Shown here: in pieces, positions 24,110 to 31,991 of the stretch | Position numbering within the stretch: the stretch's first letter is position 1 | Layout of the letters: each line of letters starts with the position of its first letter | DNA from: Chitinophaga pinensis | Lineage (GTDB): Bacteria; Bacteroidota; Bacteroidia; CAMBQF01 | Assembly: GCA_945869825.1 (NCBI GenBank) | Contig: CAMBQF010000011.1 | Location: 1-38,282, forward strand | Length of the DNA: 38,282 bases | Direction: 5' to 3' | Made by a program: the position numbers and the translations under genes | Notes under the pieces: generated by a model | Database searches by the model: none | What the model saw: the letters and a program-made list of their open reading frames with translations, nothing else | Told to the model about the DNA's origin: nothing

Positions 24110-25054
24110 TTAAGGATTAGCTATATTTTTAATCATATCTGTAGTCATTTTTTCAATATCATAGTCGGGTTTCCATCCCCAGTCGGCACGTGCCTCGCTA
24201 TCATCAATGCTTGCAGGCCACGAGTCGGCAATTTGCTGCCGGCTATCAGGAGTGTAAGTAATATTAAAACCAGGTACATGTTTTTTAATCTCTTCGGTTA
24301 ACACTTTGGGGGTAAAACTCATACCAGCCAAGTTATATGCCGACCTAATTTTAACCTGCTCAGCCGGGGCTTCCATAATACCTATAGTAGCTTTAATGCC
24401 ATCAGGCATATACATCATTGGCAGTTCTGTATCTTCTTTCAGAAAACATTCGTAGCTACTTTTCTTAAGGGCCTCGTGGAAAATATGTACTGCATAATCT
24501 GTAGTTCCACCACCGGGTTCGCTTTTATAACCAATAAGACCAGGGTAACGCAAGCTGCGCACATCTACCCCATATTTAGCATTATAATATTCGCACCAAC
24601 GTTCTCCCGCCTGTTTGCTTATACCATAAACGGTATTAGGCTCCATTATAGTGCGTTGCGGGGTGTTTTGTTTAGGCGTTGTGGGGCCAAAAACGGCAAT
24701 AGAACTTGGCCAGTATACTTTAGCAATATGCTCTTCTTTAGCCAAATCCAGCACATTAAATAACCCGTTCATATTTAAGCCCCAGGCACCTTTTACTTTT
24801 TGCTCGGCTGTAGCAGAAAGCAGTGCCGCTAAAAGGTATATCTGGGTAACGTTGTATTTTTTTACAATATTGAAAAGGGCGTCTCTGTCCAGCACATCCA
24901 ACAGCTCAAAAGGGCCGCCCATCTTTACTTCTTCTGACGATTTTTTGATATCAGAGGCGATAACATTATCAACCCCATACATTTCGCGTAGCTTCATAAC
25001 CAACTCCGTGCCAATTTGGCCGGATGAGCCTACTACAAAAACAACATCTTTCAT
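24110..25054 (-). CDS. L-threonine 3-dehydrogenase, SDR type
   Basis: Oxidises L-threonine to 2-amino-3-ketobutyrate with NAD. The 314-residue protein is an extended short-chain dehydrogenase/epimerase, unlike the zinc-type Tdh of E. coli. It has the NAD-binding GSSGQIG at 9-15, the catalytic Ser (Ser117/Ser118 in WPSSIAVFG), and Tyr143/Lys147 in YGISK. The segments LRYPGLIGYKSEPGGGTTDYAVHIFHEAL and LPMMYMPDGIKATIGIMEAP are diagnostic for the SDR threonine dehydrogenases known from Flavobacterium, trypanosomes and animals. The partner ligase gene (kbl) that splits the product into glycine and acetyl-CoA is not in the window. It has its own promoter box. Confidence 0.92.
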   Translation of the reverse strand: MKDVVFVVGSSGQIGTELVMKLREMYGVDNVIASDIKKSSEEVKMGGPFELLDVLDRDALFNIVKKYNVTQIYLLAALLSATAEQKVKGAWGLNMNGLFNVLDLAKEEHIAKVYWPSSIAVFGPTTPKQNTPQRTIMEPNTVYGISKQAGERWCEYYNAKYGVDVRSLRYPGLIGYKSEPGGGTTDYAVHIFHEALKKSSYECFLKEDTELPMMYMPDGIKATIGIMEAPAEQVKIRSAYNLAGMSFTPKVLTEEIKKHVPGFNITYTPDSRQQIADSWPASIDDSEARADWGWKPDYDIEKMTTDMIKNIANP

Positions 25055-25080
25055 GAGTTACAAATCCAATATATCCGCAG

Positions 25081-25108
25081 CAAATATATAGTTTTTAGCT
25101 TACAGCAA
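25081..25108 (-). promoter_or_regulatory. promoter of threonine dehydrogenase
   Basis: On the minus strand TTG (25108-25106) is followed after 17 bp by TATATTTG (25088-25081) and then C, a full -7 match. The predicted transcript starts about 23 bases before the ATG at 25054. It lies just after the terminator of the upstream receptor gene. Confidence 0.6.
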
Positions 25109-25125
25109 CCTGCTATTGTAACTAT

Positions 25126-25152
25126 AAAAAAACACCGCAGTTTCCTACGGTG
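25126..25152 (-). terminator. terminator of the second TonB-dependent receptor
   Basis: On the minus strand CACCGTAG (25152-25145) pairs with CTGCGGTG (25140-25133), one mismatch, around a GAAA tetraloop, followed by seven Ts (25132-25126). It lies 28 bp after the receptor stop at 25181. The GNRA-type loop and T-run make it a convincing intrinsic terminator. Confidence 0.85.
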
Positions 25153-25180
25153 CTTTACCTATATTATTAAACCAATAGAA

Positions 25181-27958
25181 CTAAGAACGCTTAGTAGCCA
25201 TTTCGTAAACCAACGAGAAATAGATTAGGCGGCCAATAGCAGGGCCTCCAAATACTTGCGATCTTTTATTATTCAACAGGTTTTGCGCACCAAGTTTAAA
25301 CACTGTATTTATTTTGGTTACTTTGTGGTTTATTTGTGCATCTAACATATCGTATGTTGGGATAGCACCTGTAAACTGTGGAGCTCCTTCAAATGTAAAG
25401 CCCTGTATCCATTTATAATTGATGTTAAAGCCATTGTGCTCTAACCTGCCTAATTTTATATCCCTACCGCTAATACCAATGTTAAACTTATGCTCAGGTG
25501 TATTGAAAGCAGGTATTATAGGATCTGAAGAGCCGCGACGGTCTAGCTTATTCCAAGAGTAGTTTCCATTAACAGAATACTTTTCTAAGAAATAATAGGT
25601 TAACCCAATATTTACACCCTGGGTGTTTACAAGGTCTTTTGTGTTGGCAGACACACGGTATACCTGTAAAAAATCGGGAAAGCCGGTTGGGCCAACCTTA
25701 ATATCTGCCCCAAGCTTAAAGCCAATAAAATCCTGGTAGATAGTATAGTAATAACCTGCATCAACATACAAATGGTTAAACAATGTGCCACGGTAACCAA
25801 CTTCTAACGTGCGGGCCTTTTCAGGACGTATAGGGTCTATTTTTTGGTAAACAAGCAGCGATGCATCGGGTAAACCACTTCCGCTACCTGTTAAGTAGCT
25901 TCGTACCGACTCTATAGTAACAAGTGAATCATACCCTGAAATATTACCTATAAGTATAGCGCGGCCTACATTGTAGTAAAGATATTGATCGGCAAGGGTT
26001 GGGTTGCGAATAGCCGAAGAAAATGATAACCTGAATGTATTATTATCATCGGGTGAGTAAACCAATGAAGCGGCAGGCGATACAAGGAAATTAAAGTTTT
26101 GATTTTTATCTAACCTGGCTGTAAGGTTTATCTTTAGCTTGTCTTTAATTACTTTCTTTTCAAAACCTGCATATACGCCAAACTCATAGTTAGTTATCCT
26201 TCTGCCTGCAGTATCACTAAAAATTGTACCTCCAGAGTTTGGAGTATACAGGCGTCCATTGCCGCCTACTGTAATATCCATAAACTTAGGAGTAAACTTA
26301 TATTGCCCATGTAAATGGTATAATGCAGACTTGTCTACCAGCCTTGAACCGCCCTGGTTTACAGGTGTAGAAGTAATTACGGCAAAAGCAGAATCAAAAC
26401 GGGCAGTACCTGGCTCATAGAATGGTTTTTCATTTGACAAGTTAGCCGGTTGCGATGCAAAATTAGCAGCTAAACCATGCCATTTAACTAACGAGTCAGG
26501 ATATGCGGCTACAACTGAGTCTATTTGGTTTACATAGTTTGGTGGCACAGGAAAGGTAAAGGCCGGATAGCCAGGCAATGCTTCGGCCTTAGGCTTAATA
26601 ACATTAAACCAATACTGGCTATAGCTATTGAAGTAGCTGGCATCAGACTTAGAAAGATTTTGCAGGCGGAAGGCAGTTAACACAGCATCGTAAGAGTTGC
26701 CGGCATCCTCATTTGTTGCGTAGGCACGCACAAACCATTTATCTTCTTTTTTAAACTCCAGCTTATTTTGAAAATAAAGAATATCCTTTAAGCTGTAGCG
26801 GTTTTCGCCCTGATATACCGTTGTGCCGGCCCCAAAACTAGAGGTGTATGACAGTTCGACATCCTGCTTTAATTTATAATGAAGCGATACGTTGGCCTTA
26901 ATGTTACGTGTGTTGTAGTCTACAACATCAGACTCGTTATACCCCTTACGATAGAAGGTACCTAAACCGGGGAAGTTTACACTTTGACCGGGTGAAGTTT
27001 CAGAAGCAATTTCATCGCCATAACGGTTGACGGCATCGTACCCACCTGGGTTGTTTCTGTTAACCACCGACTGCGGAGTTGCATCGTAATTAGTTGCACG
27101 CCAATCATCTGCACGCAGGTAATAGAAGTTTAACTTATATGCAAATTTATCATCGCCTGCTTTGTTTTTAAACACCTGGGCATAACGTGCAGAACCTTCA
27201 AACAATAACCTTTCAGCACCACGCACCATAACAGATAAACCAGGAAATGAAAACGGGCTTTTGGTAGTCATAGATATTACCCCATTAAAAGCGTTAGGGC
27301 CATAATAGGCACCGGCAGCACCCTGTACAAGGTCTACTTTTAACACATCAAGCTCTGATGCACCAAGAAAATTACCCAATGAGAAGTTAAGTCCGGGAGC
27401 TTGATTATCTACCCCATCAATGATTTGTAAAGACCTCACGGGCGAAGTGCTATTAAAACCACGTGTATTAATAACCTTAAAACCTATACTGGCCGAGTTA
27501 ACGTCTACGCCCTTAAGCTGGCCTAACCCATCGTAAAAATTGGCCGAAGGGGTTTCTTTAATAGCAACAAGGTCTAATGCCTCTACTGTTAAAGGGTTTT
27601 CGCGGGCTTTTTCGCCAATGCGGTTGTCTACCACTTCGGCGCCTTTAATTTCAATGCCTACGGTTTCCAGCTTTACATTTAGCTTTACAGTAACATCATT
27701 AACAGTAAGCTCTTGTGTTTGGTAACCTAAAAAGCTAACGGTTACCACAAATGGTGGCGAGGCTTTGGCATCAAACTTAAAGTTACCATCAAGGTCGGCA
27801 GCAGCTCCAATGCCTGTACCTTTAACAACAACAGTAGCGCCAATAAGAGGTTCGCCACTATTTTTATCTTTCACTGCCCCGCTTATAACCTGCGAAAACG
27901 CTGCCGAGCCAAAAAACACAAAAAATATTGTAAGTAGTTGTATAATCGTTCTTTTCAT
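25181..27958 (-). CDS. TonB-dependent receptor with carboxypeptidase-regulatory-like N-domain
   Basis: A 925-residue outer-membrane receptor. Order: signal peptide ending GSAAFS before QVIS; a carboxypeptidase-regulatory-like domain at about 23-98 (ISGAVKDKNSGEPLIGATVVV, DLDGNFKF); a plug at about 110-230 with DGLGQLKGVDVNSASIGFKVINTRGF, LQIIDGVDNQAP and VQGAAGAYYGPNAFNGVISMTTKSP; then a long barrel with many aromatic strands, ending IYFSLVYEMATKRS. The codon at 27985 is TTG; the ATG at 27958 begins a normal signal peptide and is preferred. No SusD-like partner is adjacent, so a glycan-uptake (PUL) role is not supported. It is followed by its own terminator. The ligand is unknown, with siderophore, cofactor or peptide uptake all possible. 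Confidence 0.92.
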   Translation of the reverse strand: MKRTIIQLLTIFFVFFGSAAFSQVISGAVKDKNSGEPLIGATVVVKGTGIGAAADLDGNFKFDAKASPPFVVTVSFLGYQTQELTVNDVTVKLNVKLETVGIEIKGAEVVDNRIGEKARENPLTVEALDLVAIKETPSANFYDGLGQLKGVDVNSASIGFKVINTRGFNSTSPVRSLQIIDGVDNQAPGLNFSLGNFLGASELDVLKVDLVQGAAGAYYGPNAFNGVISMTTKSPFSFPGLSVMVRGAERLLFEGSARYAQVFKNKAGDDKFAYKLNFYYLRADDWRATNYDATPQSVVNRNNPGGYDAVNRYGDEIASETSPGQSVNFPGLGTFYRKGYNESDVVDYNTRNIKANVSLHYKLKQDVELSYTSSFGAGTTVYQGENRYSLKDILYFQNKLEFKKEDKWFVRAYATNEDAGNSYDAVLTAFRLQNLSKSDASYFNSYSQYWFNVIKPKAEALPGYPAFTFPVPPNYVNQIDSVVAAYPDSLVKWHGLAANFASQPANLSNEKPFYEPGTARFDSAFAVITSTPVNQGGSRLVDKSALYHLHGQYKFTPKFMDITVGGNGRLYTPNSGGTIFSDTAGRRITNYEFGVYAGFEKKVIKDKLKINLTARLDKNQNFNFLVSPAASLVYSPDDNNTFRLSFSSAIRNPTLADQYLYYNVGRAILIGNISGYDSLVTIESVRSYLTGSGSGLPDASLLVYQKIDPIRPEKARTLEVGYRGTLFNHLYVDAGYYYTIYQDFIGFKLGADIKVGPTGFPDFLQVYRVSANTKDLVNTQGVNIGLTYYFLEKYSVNGNYSWNKLDRRGSSDPIIPAFNTPEHKFNIGISGRDIKLGRLEHNGFNINYKWIQGFTFEGAPQFTGAIPTYDMLDAQINHKVTKINTVFKLGAQNLLNNKRSQVFGGPAIGRLIYFSLVYEMATKRS

Positions 27959-28051
27959 ACCTGTAATCCTTTTATAACTTCGCAAAATAGAAAAATAGTT
28001 TGCATATTAGCCTTGATGCAAGATTTTTTTGCAATCCATAATTCATAAACA

Positions 28052-29098
28052 ATGAGAAAGATAGTACTTTTTTTAATATTGGTTGTTTTAATATCCAGCA
28101 TGCCAGCCTGCCGTAGCCGAATGTATACTGTGCGGGCACCTTATAAAGAAGTGCCAACTCCGCCGCGGCCTGATTACGCTAAATCAGATAACTGGTTTGC
28201 TTTACCAGAAAGGAATGACATGGCAGACAGGATTATGGGGCAAAAGGAAGAAGAATATACTAAAGAGGATACACTTAAAGCCGATGTGTTTTTTATATAT
28301 CCTACCATATTTACCGGTAAGGCTAATGATGAATACCTTTGGAATGCCAATACTGCAGACGAACTGCTTAATAAACGCATTACAAACACCACAATGAAAT
28401 ACCAGGCTACCGCTTTTAATGCGGCAGGCCGAATGTATATACCCAAATACAGACAAGCGCAACTTACTGCTTACTACACTAAGAGTGCCGCAGATGGTAT
28501 TGCTGCTTTTGACACAGCTTACAGTGATGTAAAAAGGGCTTTTATTTATTACCTTGAAAACTATAATAATGGCAGGCCTATTATAATCGCGTCGCATAGT
28601 CAGGGCACAAGCCATGCTGAACGGCTTTTGGCTGATTTTTTTGATGGTAAGCCACTACAAAAACAGTTAGTAGCGGCTTACCTTGTTGGTATGCCTATAA
28701 ATAAAAACAGGTATGCCAATATTAAACCGTGCGCAAACCCAACAGAAACAGGGTGCTTTTGCAGCTGGACTACCTTTAAGCGCAACTACTATCCTAAAAC
28801 GTATTATTGCCGTGGCTACGCCGATGCTGCATGTATAAACCCAATATCGTGGACATTTGATACTATGCCCATACCCCGACAGCAAAATAGCGGCGGCCTT
28901 TTTTACGATTATAAACATATTGCTAAGAACTGCTCTGGTGCCCAATTGGGTAAAGGGATATTGTGGATAAAGCACCCGCATTTTCCAGGTAGCTTTTTAG
29001 TATACATGAAGAACTACCATGTAGGCGATATTAACCTATTTTACAATGATGTTAGAAATAACGCCAAGCTAAGGGTCACTGAGTTTTTGAAGAAGTGA
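28052..29098 (+). CDS. DUF3089 family lipoprotein, alpha/beta hydrolase-like
   Basis: A 348-residue exported lipoprotein (lipobox SMPAC, Cys20). The segments KADVFFIYPT (76-85), YRQAQLTAYYTKSAADGIAAFDTAYSDVKRAFIYYLENYNNGRPIIIASHSQG (133-185) and ADAACINPISWTFD match the DUF3089 family, an alpha/beta-hydrolase-like group. Ser183 in the SHSQG elbow is the likely nucleophile. Several cysteines near residues 228-272 may form disulfides, as expected in the periplasm. Substrate unknown. It diverges from the receptor gene, and its last 23 bp overlap the convergent glycosyltransferase gene. Its promoter is not clear: only a T-run before GC at 28026-28033 resembles part of the -7 element. Confidence 0.85.
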   Translation: MRKIVLFLILVVLISSMPACRSRMYTVRAPYKEVPTPPRPDYAKSDNWFALPERNDMADRIMGQKEEEYTKEDTLKADVFFIYPTIFTGKANDEYLWNANTADELLNKRITNTTMKYQATAFNAAGRMYIPKYRQAQLTAYYTKSAADGIAAFDTAYSDVKRAFIYYLENYNNGRPIIIASHSQGTSHAERLLADFFDGKPLQKQLVAAYLVGMPINKNRYANIKPCANPTETGCFCSWTTFKRNYYPKTYYCRGYADAACINPISWTFDTMPIPRQQNSGGLFYDYKHIAKNCSGAQLGKGILWIKHPHFPGSFLVYMKNYHVGDINLFYNDVRNNAKLRVTEFLKK

Positions 29099-30212
29099 GG
29101 TTAACGAATAAATTGTTGAACATTGCGCCTACCCCTTCTTTTGAATACTTTTTACGATACAGGATACTTGCAGTCTCCATATTATACTGATGAGCCATTG
29201 CTATTTCAATAGAGGCTGTCCAAGCATCAATTGTATTTTCAGACAATATACCGGTTTCAGCAATTACCAAATCATCTAATGGTGGAATATTAGAAGCTAC
29301 TACAGGGGTTCCGCAGCAAATAGCTTCTGCAACAACCAATGAAAACGTTTCTAAAAAGGAGGCATGTAAAAAGTAATCTGAGGCATGGAAAACTCCGGCA
29401 ACCTGGTCTTTGGGCAAATAACCTAATAAGTTTAGTTCAAAGCTAAGCGTTGGTTTTAGCGCTTCAATCCTTGCTCTGTATTCACCATCGCCAACAATAT
29501 TAAGTACAATAGGTTTTGCTGTTTTCTTTGCTATTATATCCAAAGCAGCAATAACTAAGAAAGGGTCTTTAGGAAATTTAAGGTTGGTTACACAGCAAAA
29601 AACTAGTTTATCTGATTGGATTTTGGGTTTATAAAAGAACCTATCGGAATCAATAACATTAGGGATAATATGAGCCTTAGCAGGCAACGAACCGTATTTT
29701 ATTGTTATTTGTTTTAAGTAGTTAGAAACACTAACTACAGCATCTGCATTTGCATAAGCCTTGCGGGCAGCAGAAGCAAACAGGTTTTTACCCATAAATT
29801 TGGCTATACGGGTCCAATGTTCAATAATAATGTGCTGTGCATTTATGTTTTTTGCCAGCCAATGGCCAGTAATACCTGCAGGGTTTATAACATTAGATAC
29901 AACAATCCTGGGAGTAAATTTTGGCGCTACATATTTAGCGTAATGCCACTTGGTATAAATATACAATAGCGGTATGTTTATATATACCCATTTCCAAAAA
30001 ACCGATTGTATTACTAAATAATGAGTCGGAATGTCATTGATCTCCTCATATTCTGCCGAAACAGATAACAGCCCATTCCCCTTCAACACCTTGATGGCCT
30101 GTACGGCAACATTATTTCCAGCTACCCGGCAACTTTCGGCATGTTCTTTAACAAACACCCCATCAATGCTGCCTTTGTAAGGATACCAATAAGTATGAAA
30201 CAATATATTCAT
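29076..30212 (-). CDS. GT4 family glycosyltransferase
   Basis: A 378-residue GT-B fold retaining glycosyltransferase. The N-terminal half opens with MNILFHTYWYPYKGSIDGVFVKEHA and includes NPAGITGHWLA and the linker SVSNYLKQ; the C-terminal half has HIIPNVIDSDRF, CCVTNLKFPKDP, IVGDGEYRARIE and the E-x7-E nucleotide-sugar motif (Glu288, Glu296 in ETFSLVVAEAICCGTPVVAS). The frame extends upstream to a TTG at 30254, but the predicted promoter lies within that extension, so the ATG at 30212 is chosen. It shares a divergent promoter region with the FkbM/flippase genes and fits a surface-polysaccharide role. Its 3' end overlaps the DUF3089 gene by 23 bp. Donor and acceptor are unknown. Confidence 0.9.
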   Translation of the reverse strand: MNILFHTYWYPYKGSIDGVFVKEHAESCRVAGNNVAVQAIKVLKGNGLLSVSAEYEEINDIPTHYLVIQSVFWKWVYINIPLLYIYTKWHYAKYVAPKFTPRIVVSNVINPAGITGHWLAKNINAQHIIIEHWTRIAKFMGKNLFASAARKAYANADAVVSVSNYLKQITIKYGSLPAKAHIIPNVIDSDRFFYKPKIQSDKLVFCCVTNLKFPKDPFLVIAALDIIAKKTAKPIVLNIVGDGEYRARIEALKPTLSFELNLLGYLPKDQVAGVFHASDYFLHASFLETFSLVVAEAICCGTPVVASNIPPLDDLVIAETGILSENTIDAWTASIEIAMAHQYNMETASILYRKKYSKEGVGAMFNNLFVNLTSSKTQ

Positions 30213-30226
30213 AATAATACAAGGTG

Positions 30227-30234
30227 CAAAGATG
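30227..30234 (-). promoter_or_regulatory. -7-like box (CATCTTTG) for the glycosyltransferase
   Basis: One mismatch to TAnnTTTG on the minus strand, followed by CA, with a TTG 17 bp upstream (30254-30252). It supports the ATG at 30212 as the real start. It overlaps the divergent + strand promoter region. Confidence 0.4.
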
Positions 30235-30242
30235 CCAAAAAA

Positions 30243-30272
30243 TTGCCGTGCCAATGCTTTTTAATACTTTTG
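30243..30272 (+). promoter_or_regulatory. promoter of the FkbM-methyltransferase-flippase run
   Basis: TTG (30243-30245), exactly 19 bp, then TACTTTTG (30265-30272), an ideal Bacteroidota promoter. The ATG at 30277 is only 4 bases beyond the box, so transcription would start at or next to the start codon. Confidence 0.7.
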
Positions 30273-30276
30273 CGCC

Positions 30277-31182
30277 ATGTCATTTTTACGCAATGTATTT
30301 TATTCAAAGCCGGTTAACACTTTTTTGTCGCGCATACTAAGGCCCTTTTCGGGGGTTTTACCTGCGGGTGCTAAGTTTGGGATTTATGGCCCTTTTACAT
30401 TAAAATTCCCCGGAAATGTTACCGTGCAATATTATACTAACCCTACCAGCTACCACTCTAAATTGTTGTTTTGGGATGGTTTTGAAGGTTTTGAACATGA
30501 AAGTAGCCGCTACTTTGCCCAACTCGCTAAAAATGCAAACTGTTTTTTTGATGTTGGTGCCAATATTGGTTACTATTCGCTATTAGCAGGAGCTGTAAAT
30601 CCGGGTATTGCTATTTTTAGTTTTGAACCCATGCCTGCGCCTAACGAATACCTTAAGCGTAACCTGGAGCTTAACAACATACCCAATTTTAAAACCAGTA
30701 CCCTTGCGCTAAGCAATACTAAAACCGAGGCTGAGTTTTTTGCCACAGCCAACGCAAAGCTTAGTTTTATAGATGGCCAGCTGTCGGGCGATGGTGGCAT
30801 GAGCGAGTCGCACTCGGGTGTACGGTCTATACAAAAAGTAAAGGTTAATACAATAACCCTGGATGAATTTGCCGCCGAGAACCTACCTGCCGGTATGCTT
30901 ATAGACCTGATGAAACTAGATACTGAAGCTACCGAGCATTATGTATTGGAAGGCGCAACTACTATTTTAGCTAAACACCGCCCCATTATTATGTGTGAGG
31001 TTATTAGTGGTCAGATAGAAAAAGAACTAGAGCAGATACTATCTGCAAATAACTATTTATATTTCCGCACCGGTAAAGGAAAACCACAAAAAGTAAATTC
31101 ATTAACAGACAATACCGCAAGTAAATTTGAGTACTTTTTGGTACCTGCCGAAAAAGAAAACATGCTGCTTAACTTAGTATAA
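30277..31182 (+). CDS. FkbM family methyltransferase
   Basis: A 301-residue class I SAM-dependent methyltransferase of the FkbM family, members of which O-methylate sugars or small molecules. Motif I FFDVGANIGYYSLLAG is at 90-105 (DVGANIG 92-98), motif II-like FSFEPMPAPNEYLKRNLELN at 114-133, and the family-specific LMKLDTEATEHYVLEGA at 211-227. The last motif departs from the usual K-I-D-V-E-G-x-E by having Ala-Thr in place of Gly. It is the first gene after the divergent promoter and is followed after 3 bp by another methyltransferase and then a flippase, so methylation of a surface glycan or its lipid-linked precursor is inferred. Confidence 0.9.
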   Translation: MSFLRNVFYSKPVNTFLSRILRPFSGVLPAGAKFGIYGPFTLKFPGNVTVQYYTNPTSYHSKLLFWDGFEGFEHESSRYFAQLAKNANCFFDVGANIGYYSLLAGAVNPGIAIFSFEPMPAPNEYLKRNLELNNIPNFKTSTLALSNTKTEAEFFATANAKLSFIDGQLSGDGGMSESHSGVRSIQKVKVNTITLDEFAAENLPAGMLIDLMKLDTEATEHYVLEGATTILAKHRPIIMCEVISGQIEKELEQILSANNYLYFRTGKGKPQKVNSLTDNTASKFEYFLVPAEKENMLLNLV

Positions 31183-31185
31183 CCA

Positions 31186-31989
31186 ATGGACAATAATTTT
31201 AACCCATACGATTACTGGCAAACCCGCCTATCTAAAAAAAATAATTTAGAGGGTGTTGGCTATTCGGCTCTGGGCATGAAGTTTAATGTATGGGCATATA
31301 AAACACGTAAGTTTAGTTTTAAACTGAATTTAGAGCGCCTGAGCATAAACCTAAAAGGTAAAAAGGTGGCAGACATTGGCGCGGGCTCGGGGTTTTGGAT
31401 TGATACCTACCGCGAACTGGGTGCAGAGTCTATTACCGGGGCCGACTTAACTGATGCCGCAGTAGAGAACTTGCGCAATAGTTTCCCCAATGCAACGTTT
31501 GTTAAAGCTGATATTGGCGAAAATGAAATTCCGGCCGGATTAGAAAAACAGGGATATGATGCAGTAAGCTGCATGGATGTACTTTTTCACATTGTTGATG
31601 ATAACCGTTTTGCAAAGGCTGTAGCCAACATTGCAAGCCTTGTTAAACCCGGAGGTTACTTTATTTACTCTGATATGTTTTTAAAGAATAACCGCACGGT
31701 ACGTGTTACGCACCAGGTAATGCACAGCGAAGAGTTTTTGCTTGATTTATTTGCTAAAAACGGATTAGAAGTTGTTGCCCGCAAGCCGTTTTTATATTTA
31801 TCAAACACACCGTTAAACAGTAACAATGCACTAATAAAAGGCTACTGGTTTATTATATACAACACGCTGCGCTACCTTAAGTTTATGGGCTATATATTGG
31901 GGCCATTAACTTACGCTATAGAAAAATACTACATTAAAAATTCATCATTTAGCCCTTCTACAGAAATTACGATATTGCGAAAAAAATAA
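31186..31989 (+). CDS. class I SAM-dependent methyltransferase
   Basis: A 267-residue methyltransferase with motif I VADIGAGSGFW (61-71, GAGSG at 65-69), an acidic residue after beta 2 in ITGADLTDAAVENLR, and the DAVSCMDVLFHIVDDNRF and LVKPGGYFIYSDMF segments of the fold. The N-terminus NPYDYWQTRLSKKNNLEGVGYSALG is typical of sugar-modifying methyltransferases found in O-antigen clusters. The C-terminal third has hydrophobic stretches (IKGYWFIIYNTLRYLKFMGYILG) that could touch the membrane. It starts 3 bp after the FkbM gene and ends 2 bp before the flippase, so the three are one transcription unit. The acceptor is unknown. Confidence 0.88.
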   Translation: MDNNFNPYDYWQTRLSKKNNLEGVGYSALGMKFNVWAYKTRKFSFKLNLERLSINLKGKKVADIGAGSGFWIDTYRELGAESITGADLTDAAVENLRNSFPNATFVKADIGENEIPAGLEKQGYDAVSCMDVLFHIVDDNRFAKAVANIASLVKPGGYFIYSDMFLKNNRTVRVTHQVMHSEEFLLDLFAKNGLEVVARKPFLYLSNTPLNSNNALIKGYWFIIYNTLRYLKFMGYILGPLTYAIEKYYIKNSSFSPSTEITILRKK

Positions 31990-31991
31990 AC

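Noticed and set aside
25181-27958. Polysaccharide utilization locus (SusCD pair) at the second receptor
   Set aside because: No SusD-like lipoprotein, glycoside hydrolase or regulator gene is adjacent.
30213-30254. Longer N-terminus of the glycosyltransferase from a TTG codon
   Set aside because: The normal GT4 beginning is MNILFHTYWY at 30212, and a predicted promoter lies within the extension.
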